Source: UBA1765 sp045615885
GTDB lineage: Bacteria > Fibrobacterota > Fibrobacteria > Fibrobacterales > Fibrobacteraceae
NCBI GenBank assembly: GCA_045615885.1
Contig: JAZLFR010000049.1
Location: forward strand, 1 to 64,000
Length of the DNA: 64,000 nucleotides
Direction of reading: 5' to 3'
In this document: piece after piece, positions 7,522 to 21,300 of the stretch
How the letters are laid out: each line of letters begins with the position of its first letter
Position numbering within the stretch: position 1 is the first letter of the stretch
Program-made: the position numbers and the translations under genes
Notes under the pieces: generated by a model
Databases searched by the model: none
Seen by the model: only the letters and a program-made list of their open reading frames with translations
What the model was told of the DNA's origin: nothing

Positions 7522-8520
7522 ATGAAAATTTCTGATCGTGCCATAGGTTATTTTTCTTTTATAGCGTTAATTGTACTTATCGCTGTAATTGCCCTAGGCA
7601 TGTGGGACGCCCACCGCGCGACCAAGCACACGATTACAGCCGACTTCACGGAACTCGGTTCCTTGCAGCCAGAGGACGAAGTCACCATTCGCGGCTACCA
7701 TGTCGGAACCGTCTATAGCGTAACATGGCTCGGCGACCGTTCCCGCGTCGTCATGCAATTTGACGAACCGCTCCGTCTGCGCGAAGGCACTGAAATCCGC
7801 GACGTGAACTACGCGCTCATGGGCCAGCGCCGCATCGAAATCTACCCTTCCAAAACAGGCAAGAACCTTCCTGACGATTATGTATTCCAGGGAGTCTTCG
7901 AACCAGGCATTGCCGAAGCACTCCGTTTGATTGAAGACGCAATAGCCCAAGTGGAATCCGTGCGGCAAATGATTCTTCTCGTGGCAAACGGCGACAGCAC
8001 GCACGCTTCATTCACATCTGTCTTTGAAGAATCCATGCAAAAGGTTGAAGCCCTCCTAAAGAAAGCTGAAACTCTTTCCGTGCAGGTTCCGGAACAAATC
8101 AACAGCATCTTGGCAACAACGGATTCCGCATCGCGCACCGTCGTGAACATAAGCGAAGAAGCAAGCAAGACAATCAACGCAATCGATTCCGCCGTTACAG
8201 ATAAAGTAAATACAGCCAACGAAGCGCTTGCAACAATCAAGGATGGGGCAGCAACAGCAGACTCCGTATTCGACTTGATAGAAAGCAATGAACTTGTAAA
8301 GACAATGCTCGACAGCGACACGCTCGTTCGCGAAACAGAAAAACTTATCGCACAGCTTCAGGACTTCATCAAGGTTCTCGACACAAAAGGTCTAGATGTT
8401 CGCGACGACAACGGCAATGTCATTCCGCTCCTCACCTGGCGAAACATCAACATCATTGGCGCCACAGCGCGCGAAAAAGCACGCAAGCGCGCAGAACTTG
8501 AAGCTAAGTTGAAAAATTAA
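7522..8520 (+). CDS. MCE/MlaD-family protein
   Basis: The 332 residues start with an N-terminal membrane anchor (about 9-29). A single MCE domain follows (about 38-115, with the characteristic ITADFTELGSLQPEDEVTIRGYHVG segment, here split across the core strands), and then a long helical, probably coiled-coil tail (about 130-290). MlaD-like proteins form hexameric rings that move phospholipids between the inner and outer membranes with an MlaFEB ABC transporter. No mlaE, mlaF or mlaB lies next to it here, so the partner is elsewhere or the protein works alone. There is no clear Shine-Dalgarno sequence. The gene is convergent with xthA, and the two stop codons overlap by 4 bp. Confidence 0.85.
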   Translation: MKISDRAIGYFSFIALIVLIAVIALGMWDAHRATKHTITADFTELGSLQPEDEVTIRGYHVGTVYSVTWLGDRSRVVMQFDEPLRLREGTEIRDVNYALMGQRRIEIYPSKTGKNLPDDYVFQGVFEPGIAEALRLIEDAIAQVESVRQMILLVANGDSTHASFTSVFEESMQKVEALLKKAETLSVQVPEQINSILATTDSASRTVVNISEEASKTINAIDSAVTDKVNTANEALATIKDGAATADSVFDLIESNELVKTMLDSDTLVRETEKLIAQLQDFIKVLDTKGLDVRDDNGNVIPLLTWRNINIIGATAREKARKRAELEAKLKN

Positions 8521-9317
8521 AGATGCTCGATTTTCATTGGCGGGAACGGCATTTCTAGTTCCACGCTGATCGGGCAATGATCCGAGCCCTGCACCGTCGG
8601 GTAAATATCGGCACTCACGACAGAATTCATCAAAGCCTTGTTCACAAAGCAGTAATCAATGCGCCAGCCAACATTTTTTGCGCGTGCGCCAAAGCGGTTC
8701 GACCACCACGTGTAAGCTTCCTTGGCGTCTGGGTGGAGCGTGCGGAACGTATCCACGAAACCGTTTTCCACATACTTGTCAAGCCACGCGCGTTCAATCG
8801 GCAAAAAGCCGCTAATGCCTTCGTTCGCCTTCGGGCGGGCAATGTCAATTTCCTTGTGGCAGGTGTTGTAGTCGCCTACAGTCACCACATGCTTGCCCTG
8901 TGAAATCCAGGTGGCACAATTTTCAAGGAACGCATCGTAAAAACGGAGCTTAAAATCGAGGCGGTCTTCGCCATTGCCTCCGTTCGGAAAATACACGCAG
9001 TTCAGCACCCAGTCCGGGAACACAAGCTGAACCATGCGGCCTTCCGCATCAAATTCTTCGATGCCCATGCCGTAGTTCACGGAGTCCGGTTCTATCTGCG
9101 TAAGAATGCCGACACCGCTATAGCCCTTCTTCTTTTTGCACGGGTTCCAGTAGGCAAAATAGCCTTCCGGCTTCGCAATAGAATCCGGGAGCTGGTCTTC
9201 TTCGGCACGCACTTCCTGCAAGCACAAAATTTCGGGTGCAGTCTTCGTGAACCACTCTTCAAAGCCCTTCTTGGCTACAGAGCGAATTCCATTGACATTC
9301 CAACTATATACTTGCAT
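8517..9317 (-). CDS. xth: Exodeoxyribonuclease III (AP endonuclease)
   Basis: This 266-residue EEP-fold nuclease removes 3' blocking groups and cleaves at abasic sites in base-excision repair. Visible motifs are SWNVNGIRS (Asn), LQEVRA (metal-binding Glu), the GDYNT loop (catalytic Asp, with Tyr instead of the common Phe), FVDTFR, WRIDYCFV and the C-terminal GSDHCPI (catalytic His). An upstream ATG would add 17 residues. I chose 9317 because it has GAGG five bases upstream and because the domain begins MQVYSWNVNG. It is divergent from groES. Confidence 0.93.
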   Translation of the reverse strand: MQVYSWNVNGIRSVAKKGFEEWFTKTAPEILCLQEVRAEEDQLPDSIAKPEGYFAYWNPCKKKKGYSGVGILTQIEPDSVNYGMGIEEFDAEGRMVQLVFPDWVLNCVYFPNGGNGEDRLDFKLRFYDAFLENCATWISQGKHVVTVGDYNTCHKEIDIARPKANEGISGFLPIERAWLDKYVENGFVDTFRTLHPDAKEAYTWWSNRFGARAKNVGWRIDYCFVNKALMNSVVSADIYPTVQGSDHCPISVELEMPFPPMKIEHL

Positions 9318-9411
9318 AAAAACCTCAATCCGGGCCCAAAGATAGCAAAAAGGGATTTCATTTTGCAAAGATTTCTAAATAATTTAAACATACCCATTTT
9401 GAAGCCGCACC

Positions 9412-9461
9412 CGCATTGTTTCAAAACGAAACACGACAAAAGAAACCCGTTTCACAATGCG
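9412..9461. promoter_or_regulatory. Nested palindromes upstream of groES
   Basis: An 8 bp inverted repeat (CGCATTGT at 9412-9419, ACAATGCG at 9454-9461) encloses two smaller ones, GTTTC-N5-GAAAC and GAAAC-N2-GTTTC. The right arm is followed by T6. The block sits between xth and groES. No CIRCE element (TTAGCACTC-N9-GAGTGCTAA) is visible, so this is a candidate operator for chaperonin control, or else a terminator-like attenuator. Confidence 0.4.
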
Positions 9462-9500
9462 TTTTTTAAGCATTTTTCCACGATTTTTTGCATTTTATTC

Positions 9501-9529
9501 TTGCCTTTTTACCCATTTTTAGTGATATT
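9501..9529 (+). promoter_or_regulatory. Possible sigma-70-type promoter of groESL
   Basis: TTGCCT (9501-9506) and GATATT (9524-9529) are separated by 17 bp. Each matches four of six consensus bases. The predicted start would leave a leader of about 60 nt before groES. Confidence 0.35.
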
Positions 9530-9595
9530 TACCCCGTTGGCATATATTTTGCTATTTAATGTGGCAAAAGAATTATTTAACAGAGGTAAAACACT

Positions 9596-9877
9596 ATGAT
9601 TAAACCACTTGCAGACCGTGTTCTCATCGAACCTGCAGAAGCAGTAACCAAGACCCAGAGCGGTCTCTTCATTCCAGACAACGCAAAAGAAAAGCCGATG
9701 CAGGGTAAGGTTATTGCCCTTGGCGCAGGCAAGCGCGACGAAAAGGGCGCTTTGATTGCTCCGGAAGTCAAGGTTGGCGACGTTGTTTTGTACGGCAAGT
9801 ACAGCGGCACTGAAGTCTCTGTCGATGGCAAGAACTACCTGATCGTTCGCGAAAGCGACATCTTCGCAGTGCTCTAA
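9596..9877 (+). CDS. groES: Co-chaperonin GroES
   Basis: The 93 residues are normal for GroES, which caps the GroEL ring as a heptamer and closes the folding chamber. It starts MIKPLADRVLIEP. The mobile loop region (about 18-32, TKTQSGLFIPDNAKEKP) and the C-terminal strand YLIVRESDIFAVL are typical. AGAGGT precedes the ATG. It heads a two-gene operon with groEL, with a 126 bp spacer that carries a hairpin repeat. Confidence 0.97.
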   Translation: MIKPLADRVLIEPAEAVTKTQSGLFIPDNAKEKPMQGKVIALGAGKRDEKGALIAPEVKVGDVVLYGKYSGTEVSVDGKNYLIVRESDIFAVL

Positions 9878-9881
9878 TAAA

Positions 9882-9985
9882 GACGAGAGAACGCCACTTC
9901 GTGGCTACAGACGAGAGACGAAAGATATTTTAGAACAACATTTTCTGGCCTCTTGCGTCTGGATCTTGCATCTAAGAATTTTAAA
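9882..9985 (+). repeat. Hairpin/heptamer repeat inside the groES-groEL spacer
   Basis: GACGAGA occurs at 9882 and 9910, 28 bp (four heptamers) apart. Between them is the hairpin GCCAC-TTC-GTGGC (9893-9905). The reverse complement of block R1 (about 1935-1963) has the same flanks and spacing but a different, still perfectly paired stem, GGCAC-TGC-GTGCC. The rest continues with GACGAAA and TCTTGCG/TCTGGAT-type units at roughly 7 bp steps. It lies within the groESL transcript, so it could act as an RNA hairpin. Confidence 0.7.
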
Positions 9986-10003
9986 TAAACAAGGAAAAAT
10001 AAA

Positions 10004-11641
<1,638 letters not shown>

Positions 11642-11673
11642 TCAAGTTCCAAAGAACTTACACCTCCTTGCAA

Positions 11674-11710
11674 AAAGACTCCCGCACAAATGTGCGGGAG
11701 TCTTTCGTTT
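11674..11710. terminator. Bidirectional terminator between groEL and the convergent gene
   Basis: A perfect 11 bp stem (GACTCCCGCAC / GTGCGGGAGTC) with loop AAAT is preceded by A-runs and followed by TTTCGTTTTT. It can serve groEL on the plus strand and the convergent minus-strand gene. Confidence 0.9.
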
Positions 11711-12352
11711 TTAGAATTCAAAGAAACGGTCCGGGAAGTCTGCCGCCGAGCGGATTTTTTCGATTTCTGTCGTCACAGTAATTTTACCGGCGGCAGCATT
11801 ACGCGTTTCTACAGAAGTAACCATCTGAGAAAGCATTCCGTTTGCATTGTATTCAAAGAGCGTTTCTGAATAGCCATTTTGAGTTGGCTTTTCGAAACGC
11901 AACAAGCGCTTCTTTTTAGCATCATAGTACATAGCCAGGGAATCCGAATACAGCACATATTCACTGCCAGAAACCAACTTTGGCTCACTCCACACCCCCT
12001 TGCCAAACAAGCCCTTGTCAAAAGGCATCGCATGCAAGGCCTCTCCGTTGTACGGCAAAATTTTCGTAGTTCCAGACTTCAAATCGCTAACCTTCATACG
12101 GTTGCCATTGACAATGGAACGTTCCGCCATAAAGCCGTTTTTCAGTTCGGTGTAGATTTTTTCTTTGCCCTTCTGCACATAGTACACGTTTGATACCTGT
12201 GAACCGGCAACGCTGTTCACCGTCGTCGTCAAACGCAACTCAATCGTATCGCGAGCAAAGGCACTATTCTTTAAACCATTTTGCACATCAGCCAAAGTCA
12301 AAGCAAAAGTGTGCAGCGAGACAAGCCCCATAAAGGCCAACATTTTTTTCAT
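11711..12352 (-). CDS. Periplasmic protein of LolA-like appearance
   Basis: This 213-residue protein starts with a short signal peptide (MKKMLAFMGLVSLHTFALT). The rest is rich in beta strands, with segments such as KEKIYTELKNGFMAERSIVNGNRM and a late GYSETLFEYNANGMLSQMV. This recalls the LolA/LolB or outer-membrane-lipoprotein-sorting fold, but I cannot fix the family by eye. It begins 27 bp after the giant secreted-protein gene on the same strand and has an AAAGGA site, so the two are very likely co-transcribed. It may help export or anchor that protein (inference). Confidence 0.6.
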   Translation of the reverse strand: MKKMLAFMGLVSLHTFALTLADVQNGLKNSAFARDTIELRLTTTVNSVAGSQVSNVYYVQKGKEKIYTELKNGFMAERSIVNGNRMKVSDLKSGTTKILPYNGEALHAMPFDKGLFGKGVWSEPKLVSGSEYVLYSDSLAMYYDAKKKRLLRFEKPTQNGYSETLFEYNANGMLSQMVTSVETRNAAAGKITVTTEIEKIRSAADFPDRFFEF

Positions 12353-12379
12353 GATGTTTTTCCTTTGAAAAAATTAAAC

Positions 12380-15300
12380 TTACCGCAACAAGCCCCAGGA
12401 AAGAACTTGGGAATCCTTGCGAAGTACGAGATATGAACCAGGCCGCAGACTGCCAGCAGAAAGAGTAACCGCATGCACGCCTTCTTTCCAGGAACCTTCA
12501 AAGAGAGTCTCTAAAGAAAGACCGGCAGCGTTTACAACTTCAAGGACATATTTGGCATTTTCAGCAACGGTAATGTAAACCACATCTCCATCGCGGGAAA
12601 GTGCATTGCCTCGAACTACCTTTGCATCTGTTGCAAACTCGGGTTCCGGCACGCTGCCCCACAGCAAGTTTCCGTTTCCATCGAGAACCACAATGGAATC
12701 TGCTTCTACAAAGTCGACTGCAGAAAGTCCATGGTGCGACGGATCGTCGCTCGCATCAAATCCGTTACTCCAATCGGAATAGTGCAATTCAAAGTTTACT
12801 CCGCTGCCAAAATCGCTACGTTCGCCAGGGTTGAGCACAATGTCATCATAGATATACGAAACATAGTGCAAGTTACCACCAACATGTTTCAGCGAATGTC
12901 TTGCGAATGGACTATAATAGGCATCATACTGCAATTTGTCGCTAGCATCACGCAAGTAGTAACGGATTTCAAAACCCTGCAAAGCAACCGTCCCCGTATT
13001 TTCGACAAGCATCGTTACAAGGCTCCCCTGCCCCGAGCCATCTTTCGCATCTTTTGCAAGAGCCCGCACCTTCACATCGTTTGCAACGGCAGGTTTGCTC
13101 GAAACATGGCAAGCTGATTTTTTCAACAACCTGCCTTTTGCATCGAGCAAGGCTACCCCAGGGTCATCGGCGGCATTCCACGGGAAATAGCCGTCGCGAT
13201 GCAAGCCAAATTGCGGGCCTTTGCCCCAATATGCGGAATCATGCGCAGCAATGCTTTCCGTGAAATCAAATTCAGCATAATAGATATCGTCTGCATCGGC
13301 AAGCACGCGCATCGGCTTTGGCGGATAAAAGGATTCTGCAAAAACATTTGCACCTTCACCGCGGTAATAGTAGCGAAGCTTAGCACCAACGATGTCAGAT
13401 TCTCCCAGATTCTTCAGCTTTACAACCGGTCGTACCCAGGTGTTGTCAAGGTTTTCGTCCGCGATTTCACAAACAAGCTCCACGGCGACGTCATCATCTA
13501 CATTCATGAAATCCTGATAAAGAGCAGACACTTGATCTGGCGACAACGCTGCCTTATAGAAACGCAAATCGGCAATCGTTCCCTTGGCAGAAATAAGACC
13601 ATTATGGCTACCAAGAATCGGCTTTCCGACTGAATTCCAGGCAAACGGTTTTGCCAACCGTTTAGAATCCGCCAAAACACCGTCTTTATAAAGTTTGACT
13701 TCATCACCATCAAGAGAGAGAACTAAATGTTCCTCCACAGATTTCGCTACTGTTTCCGAGAATGTCACGCCACGACCTTCATATTCAAAGAAATAGCGTC
13801 CATTTTTGGCAATGCCAAAAATCCAGGGAGAAGGGCCAGCCCAAGAAAGAATGGAGTATTCGTTTTGACTAGAAAAGCCCCATGACTTGAATACAAATTC
13901 TACACTGACTGCAGAGGCATCAACGCCCTTCCAGGTTTGTTTAGGCGAAGCAACATCGTTCATCGTAGAAAGATACATTCCATTTCCAATCTTCCACGGA
14001 GTTTTTACTGCAGAAAGAGACAAGTCCATTTTGCTGCCCATGGCCTCTACGGCAACATTTCCAGCCCCGTCCTGCAACGGATACCAAAGAACAAGAGACA
14101 TTGGATATGGATATACAGTTTCTTCAAGCATTCCCGTTTTTACAAAGTTATTGCCATAATCACGCGCCGTCATGACTACAGAAACTTTGCAACCAATGCA
14201 ATCATCTAGCAATTTACGTTTGAGAACAAATGTTTCGGCAACTCTACCTTGATCAAAGATGGTTTTTGATTCCAACAGATTGCCAGCCCAATACAAATCC
14301 ATTTGCACCGAAGCAACGCCGCTTTCTGCATCAAAGAAAGAGCCATCCACTTCCACAAGGCGACTTGTTCCATCTTCCTTTACAGAGATTTGCGCATTTG
14401 TGACCTTTGGTGCCGCGGTATCAAGCAAAACAAGCGGGCCAACAAATTGTCTTGCGCTCCCCATTTCATCAAAGACCGTGAATCGGGAATCAAATTTCAA
14501 TGCAGAAGAAGGAATGTCGGCCCTTCCTGCAGCCCACTCCAAGGTGCCCTTGGCAATGCCCTTTTTATCAACAACCACATCTTGCCCCAAACGAAGTTGC
14601 AACATGTAATTGGCGTTGCCTGTACATGGGTTCGGATAGCGCAACATGCCATTTGCAGTTCCGGCCCAAACACTATCGAGCGGCATTTCTCCGCAGACCA
14701 TTTTTTCATTTTGCTCAGATTGAGCAAAAGCGACATTCATGGAATCCGCATAAGAGGACGTCAATGCAGCAAAGGTCGAGAACGTCCGCGTCATACCAGA
14801 AACCAGGGCGTAATCCCATTTGTCAGTTCCTTTAATTCCACACACGTTCACAGCGGAATCTCCGCGCATAAAGACCTTTTCAATGCTTTCGAGAGGAACA
14901 AGAATATTCTTTTCAAAATCCATCTTGTAAATTTTGATTTCACAAGGATCTTTTTCGCCAAGCGATTCCTTTGTAATGCGCACCTGAACTCGCGGCCATG
15001 TTGAAGAATCCCCAAACACATGAGATGGCAAAACCTCTACAATCGCTCCAACCGGGTCAACATTTTTCAGAACTTCCGTATTGTAATCAGAAAGCGTTGC
15101 CGTACGCACCGTAACATCTACAGGAGCATCATAGGAGCCTGGCTTAAACTGCACAGATACATTGCCGTACATGGACTGAACCAAAGCGGAATCGCCTGGG
15201 AAAACCAGTTCGCCAATATGCACATCAAGCTGTTTAAAGAATACATTGCCGTCGGAGCCTCCATAAGTCAAGAAGAAACTCGTATTGCCCTGCAATGAAT

Positions 15301-18300
15301 TCACATTGAAATCGGCAAGTTTTTCTACAGCTCCAGCTACATGTTGAACGCCCTGTTTTATCGGCAGAATTTTACCATTTTTCATGTAAGAAAGATTCCA
15401 TGCAGTTTCCTTTCCTGGAATGCGACCTTGCAGAGAGATGATTTCTTTTTCACGCCGAGCCAAAGGCATTTTAGCATTTCTTCGAACAATAAAGCCAAAC
15501 GAATTGCCAATCGTATCAACATTAAAATAAGGATGCTGTTTTAAGGAATCTCTTTCAAGAATTTCCATATTTTCAAAATGTTCATTTTTTAAATATGTAC
15601 CGCTGCGCAATAGGGCGACTTTAGGATTTTGTTTTTCAAGAGCTAGCCTTGACACTATCGTGGAATCCAAAATTTCAACAGTTGCTTTGGAATCAACCAG
15701 TCGAACATAACGAATGGAATCCATTTTTTCGACACCTTTATTTATTACAGAATCCGCATTCTTTGAAATTTTCCAATTTTTTTGCAAAGAAACTAATTTC
15801 AATTTCAATTTTTCTTTAAAGGAGGTCTTCATTTCATTAACAGAAACCGTATCCAAATGTTTCGTCATGATATACCAATATGGACGAATTTCATTTTTAG
15901 GAACCGCGATTCTGAATTCTTGAAGAGGACTGTTAAAACTGAATTTTTCATTCAATCCCACAATAGGCTCAAAGGAATTCAAACTATTCAAATCCTTTTT
16001 ACTAATGCTTTCCGACACTGGATTTCGAACCGTCAAATCACCGGTTAAAAAATTCTTCTCCCAAAGAGATTCATTCCAGTCATTTAAACCATAATGCAAT
16101 CGAGATGCTCCCTGATAATATTTCAAACAACGATCCACATCACGGATATTTGATTGATTGCACAGGGCATCACCCGTAAAATCAAGAGATTCATTTCTAT
16201 AAGGGTAAGGAATGGTTTTTGATGAATAAGTAACGGCATCCAAAGAAGACATTACGGGAGCTACCGCAATAGAAACGTTCAATGGTTTCACATCGTATTT
16301 GGAACCAAAATCAACTAATCCAGAACTTTGTGAAAAATCAGCAAAATTCACACCATCAGAAACAATTCCCCTATAATGTTTTTTGGTAAACCCAGAACCA
16401 AAAAATTTAAATTGGAATTTTGATTTTTGTATTTCCATGACATCATTTATTTCATCAGAAAACAAAAGCGGATTTGCACTGTTTTCTTCCATAGAAAAAT
16501 ACTGCGTTTCAAAAGGCGTCACCAATCCGTAATTTTCATCAAAAGTCTTCTTTATTCCATTGAATAAATTTTTGAAATTACTATTTCGCGCATGACTCTT
16601 ATGGAAGTATCCTTCCGGTCCGTAAATCGTTTTATTCGAATGGTCCCAACGGGTGTAACGATTTGCGAAATTATTCATACCGAAATCAGGATTCCAATAC
16701 TGCGGCAAAACTTTTAATTCCATATCAATTAAAAGATTTTTTGCAACAGTACCTTTATAGCCAAAGGAGCCGCAATCACGCAAATCATCCAAAAAGCCAT
16801 ATTCAGTCGCACCATGCGGATTTAAAGAAACCTTAAGCATTCCTTTATGCGGATTGAATTCGTCTATATTTTCTTCCGTTGCTTTAGCCGCGCCACATAC
16901 AAAAGATTTTTCGGCACCAACGTCTTCAGAACAATGCTCCATTGTTTTAGGGGATTTGGAAACGTTTTTAGAAGAATACAAGAATTCCATTTCTTCCTTA
17001 AACACATTTACTTGTCCAAAATCAGAGAACCATTCATCGGCTGTAGAATTGCCAAGCCAGCTTTCACCATCCACAAAGCTAGGAATGTGCAGTTCACTTG
17101 TCGCTTTAACATGTGTATATAATTTTGTCGTATCTCCCATTTTTTTCTTGATCTTCGGATACGCTTCTATAGGGAACACCTTTAACGCAACTCGAATTGG
17201 ATAAGAACCAAATCTGGAATTGTAGGCAAGGGCTTCAAAATTATTATTCAATTTCAATTTTTCTAGAGTTACCTTCCCGGAATCGACTGATTCATCAAAA
17301 TGCACTCGATGCAATTGCATTTGCGTCAAATAGGATTTTTTTTCAGGATTACATGTTTGCACACTTCCCCAAAATTCTGTTTCCAAATCATATCCTATGC
17401 TAGAAACAGCTGTAACTACCGCCACATCAAAAGCTTTTCTTTTACGACGAATTCCCATACTAAAACGGCTCGCTTCATACAAAGCCGGTGTTTGATAGCT
17501 GCTATCAGAATCTATTTCCCAGCGGTATTTAAACACCTGTTCCGAATCAGGCAATACATTCGCCCTAATGTTTGCTTTCAATACATAATCAGCACGGCCC
17601 ACATAACGTAAATTACCCATTGTATCGACATAAGCTTCATCCATCTCCAATATGGGGAGCATGTCTTCTGCGCCAACTGTAGGTGCAGTCAAAAGAGCCC
17701 CTGCATATTTCAATTCAAACGGATACTTGATCGATTCTACATTACCATCTTCATCTTCGGCAACAATTTCAATCGTATACCAGCCAGTTTCCGTAACTGC
17801 GAATCCATTGTCCGTAGAACCATCCCAATTCACGCCATAGGCATCAAGAGCTGTTCCAGCGACATATTGTTCCTTGTTAAGCAAGGTCTTAATGACATCA
17901 CCCTTGTTATTTTTCACAAAGGCGCTCACATAAGCCTTATGTCCCTTCAATCCGAATTCATACCCGAAGTTTCCTTTCCCCAGGGTAATGATTTCCGTAG
18001 AATCATTACCCTGGGAAACAATAAACACTCCAGAATCCTGTTTAGAGACTAGTTCCAAATCGCCCTTCAGCATTTTCCAGGCAAGAGAACCTGTAACAAC
18101 TTTGCCACCACCATTTTTTGCTGTTGCAACAGCCAACACATTCACTTCACCGGCTTCTGGATAAAGCCCACTTGTTGTCAATCCATTCCATTGGAATTTT
18201 GCAGTGTACAAATCAGGTTCCACAAAAACAGTCTTGCTGCCTCGTAGTTTAGGAATTGCATTATAGAGAGGTCGCGAATTTCCGCCACAGTAAATCATGC

Positions 18301-21300
18301 TGTCTGCGTGCGCAATTGTGGAAACATCTATGATAAAAGCAGAATCACTCTTAAATTTTAATGTCAATCCATTTGTAAATTTGCCCAAGTCAAAACTCTT
18401 TGAAATACTGTAAGCAGGAACTCGAACATCGTCCAATTGCATTGATGCAACATTCAAGGACGAATCTTCCTTGGAAGCAGCAACAAATTCGCTAAAAACA
18501 ATAGATTCCTTTTGATATTTCAGGGAAAGCGTAGGTAACACTTTGGGATCTAACGGTTCCGCAATGCCTTGCCAATGCACTGTCCACTCCCCATTTGCGG
18601 CTTGAAAAATCGTCAAACCATTTTTCAATTCCGCAGGCACTCCCTTAAAAGGAGACGCAACAACATCATTTTTCAAAAATCTTGCACCAAGTGCTTTTGA
18701 ATTGCCATACGGGCTTACTACTTCTACTCGGGCATCCAAATTCCAAACGCTTGTATCCAATCCATTTAAAAGAACTGAAATCTCTGTACTATTCCCCGCC
18801 TTTTGCAGGGAATCTCCAATGCTCAAATCCAAGGTCAGCATGGATTCTTCTTTTTCCAATTCATTCAAAAACACTTTCTGAATATCGCTTGTACAAACAT
18901 CTTCAGAAGCTACATTATTACAAGTAGTCAAGCGAATTTCATAATCGCCTCGCGGCAATTTTTTTCGATTCCAAACAGCCAAGTTCCTTTCATAGCTATC
19001 TACATTGGTTTGCAGATATGAAATTCCTTCATCATTCCAGCGGTCTGCTCCGGCTAAGCGCCATTCAATTTTGAACGAAGCAGTCCGTTCATTTCCATTT
19101 GGAAGAATTGGATCGGGAGCAATACCTCGAATCACCATCTGTTCAAAAGTGATCGTTGAATCCAACATCGATGTTGGATATGTTAAGCGAGGATAACGAT
19201 TTCCGACGCCTATCACATCAATATTACTTCCAAAGTTTCCCGCTGCATCGTAGCAACCGAATTTAACAAGCCAACGGCCGCCAGGCAATGAATCCAGGTT
19301 GGAAAACTTCAAGCCGAACGGGGTATTTTTCTTGCCATTTTTGCTATTCCGTTCCTTTTGTGTTTCTTGATAATCCAGTTCAAAAGCCTCTGAAGCAACA
19401 CTCCAATAGCAATCCAAATCAGAACGATTACGATAATAATCGGCACTTTGCGATAAATAGGCTATAGCCCCGTCAACATCAGCTGCAGTCGCATACACGG
19501 GGGCGCTCATAAGCAACGCGCTTACAAGCGGTGGCGTTCTATCCACAACAAGCATCTTTTGCAAATCAATCTTGCCGCTTTCATTGCCTGCTTCATCAAT
19601 TAGTTCAACATAAATTTTATACAAACCATCAAGCAGTTTTTGTTCCCTGGGTTCCTCAAAAACGAATGGAACGATGCTGTCATTCTTGGCAGTAACATTG
19701 CGTAAAAAGACTCTTGAATTCAACGAATCAACATCTTCAAAATAAATATGCAGATCTATATTTTCCGCTTTGCGTTTTAAAAGATTTTCAACAATGTCAA
19801 ACCGAATTTTCAAAAGAGAATCTGCATTTACTTTAACAGTATCCGCAGCATGTCTGTTACCCTCTATTTCAACACTTTTCTTTGCTATGGTCGGAGCGGC
19901 TTTATCTATTACAACATTTTGTTCTACACGCACACCATTTATTCCATTTGCAAAGCTGCCATCTCCATTGAAAACTACATTCCATAAGGAATCATCTTTT
20001 TCTAACCTATTGGCCATACTTGCACTTGGTGTTGCATAATCGATTGCCTCAGCAACCAACTTAACGTTTCCTGTTTGCAATTTTTCTTCATTACCATTCC
20101 ATGTCAAACGCAATGCAGTCCCGCTATAATCGAAGGCGCTAGCAAGTAACAATGTGTCTGCATTTTGCACCGCCAAAACTCGAACTGCTCGCAGAGCAAA
20201 GTATTCCGAAGAATCGATGTTCAACAGGTTTCCCCACCATCCATCTCGGCGGCCATTTGTCAAATTTGCATTCTTGACATCAAACGACAATTGCGGTTTT
20301 TCTTTATCAAGGAACACATTTGTTCTAAGAGTATATTCAGAACTCTGCTCCGAACCTTTTGTCGTTTCGGTAGCAATGTTCCAAAGGATCGTATAGGAGC
20401 CTTCGTTTGCAAATTTGTAATCTTTAAATGATGCATGCAAGTGCCACTTCTGTTCCCAAGCCGCATCTTTTTCCTGTTCACTGATTTTATCAATTTTCAC
20501 ATTTGCTATTGCAACCGTATCGGTACCAAAAATCAATTTTACTGTTGCGTTTGTCACCCTATATGGATTGCCCAAATTGCTAACATGAACATCAACGCTA
20601 TCCAAGCCCGAAACAACTTGCAGGTTCTTCGGCCAGCCTTCCTGAATATACGGGGTTGTTGCCTGGAAATAATAAGAGAATTGCTGACTTGCCGTTTTAC
20701 CGAACTTATTTACCAAATAAATGCTCACAAGATTTGGTCCATCTTCCTGCACGGATGCTAAAACAAAGTCTTCATTAGTCACCTTTTTATACAATTCCTT
20801 GACGGCTTCCAGATCCAACCTGAACTCGCCTTCCGCAGAAATTGGAGTTTTCACTATTCCCAATTCGATCCATTTTCCTTCTTCAAGCATTTTTACATTC
20901 CATACGGAACCAACTCTATAATACTCGACCTTCACTTTAGAATTGAAATCAAATCGCAAAGTCTGCATTTCTTGCGGCATAAAATCATCAACAACAAAGC
21001 GATATTCCCGGACAAAATCCCTTGCAACAAAGCCGGGCAACAAAGCCCAATCAGTATGTTTTACATTTTTGCCACTTGCAATTTTCAAGGTAAGAGCGTT
21101 CTTGCCAGAAGCTGCATTCAAATTAGCACTGGTAAAATTCGCAAGAGTCAACGCATACATTTTCTGCGTGCTATCACCAAAAACTTTTTTCAAATCGTCA
21201 TATGTTGACAGCGCAGCATTTGTCGATTGATGCAAAAGCAATGGAATATATAGCCCAGCAGAATCAATTGCCCGTAACGAAATATGCGGAGCACCAGAAA

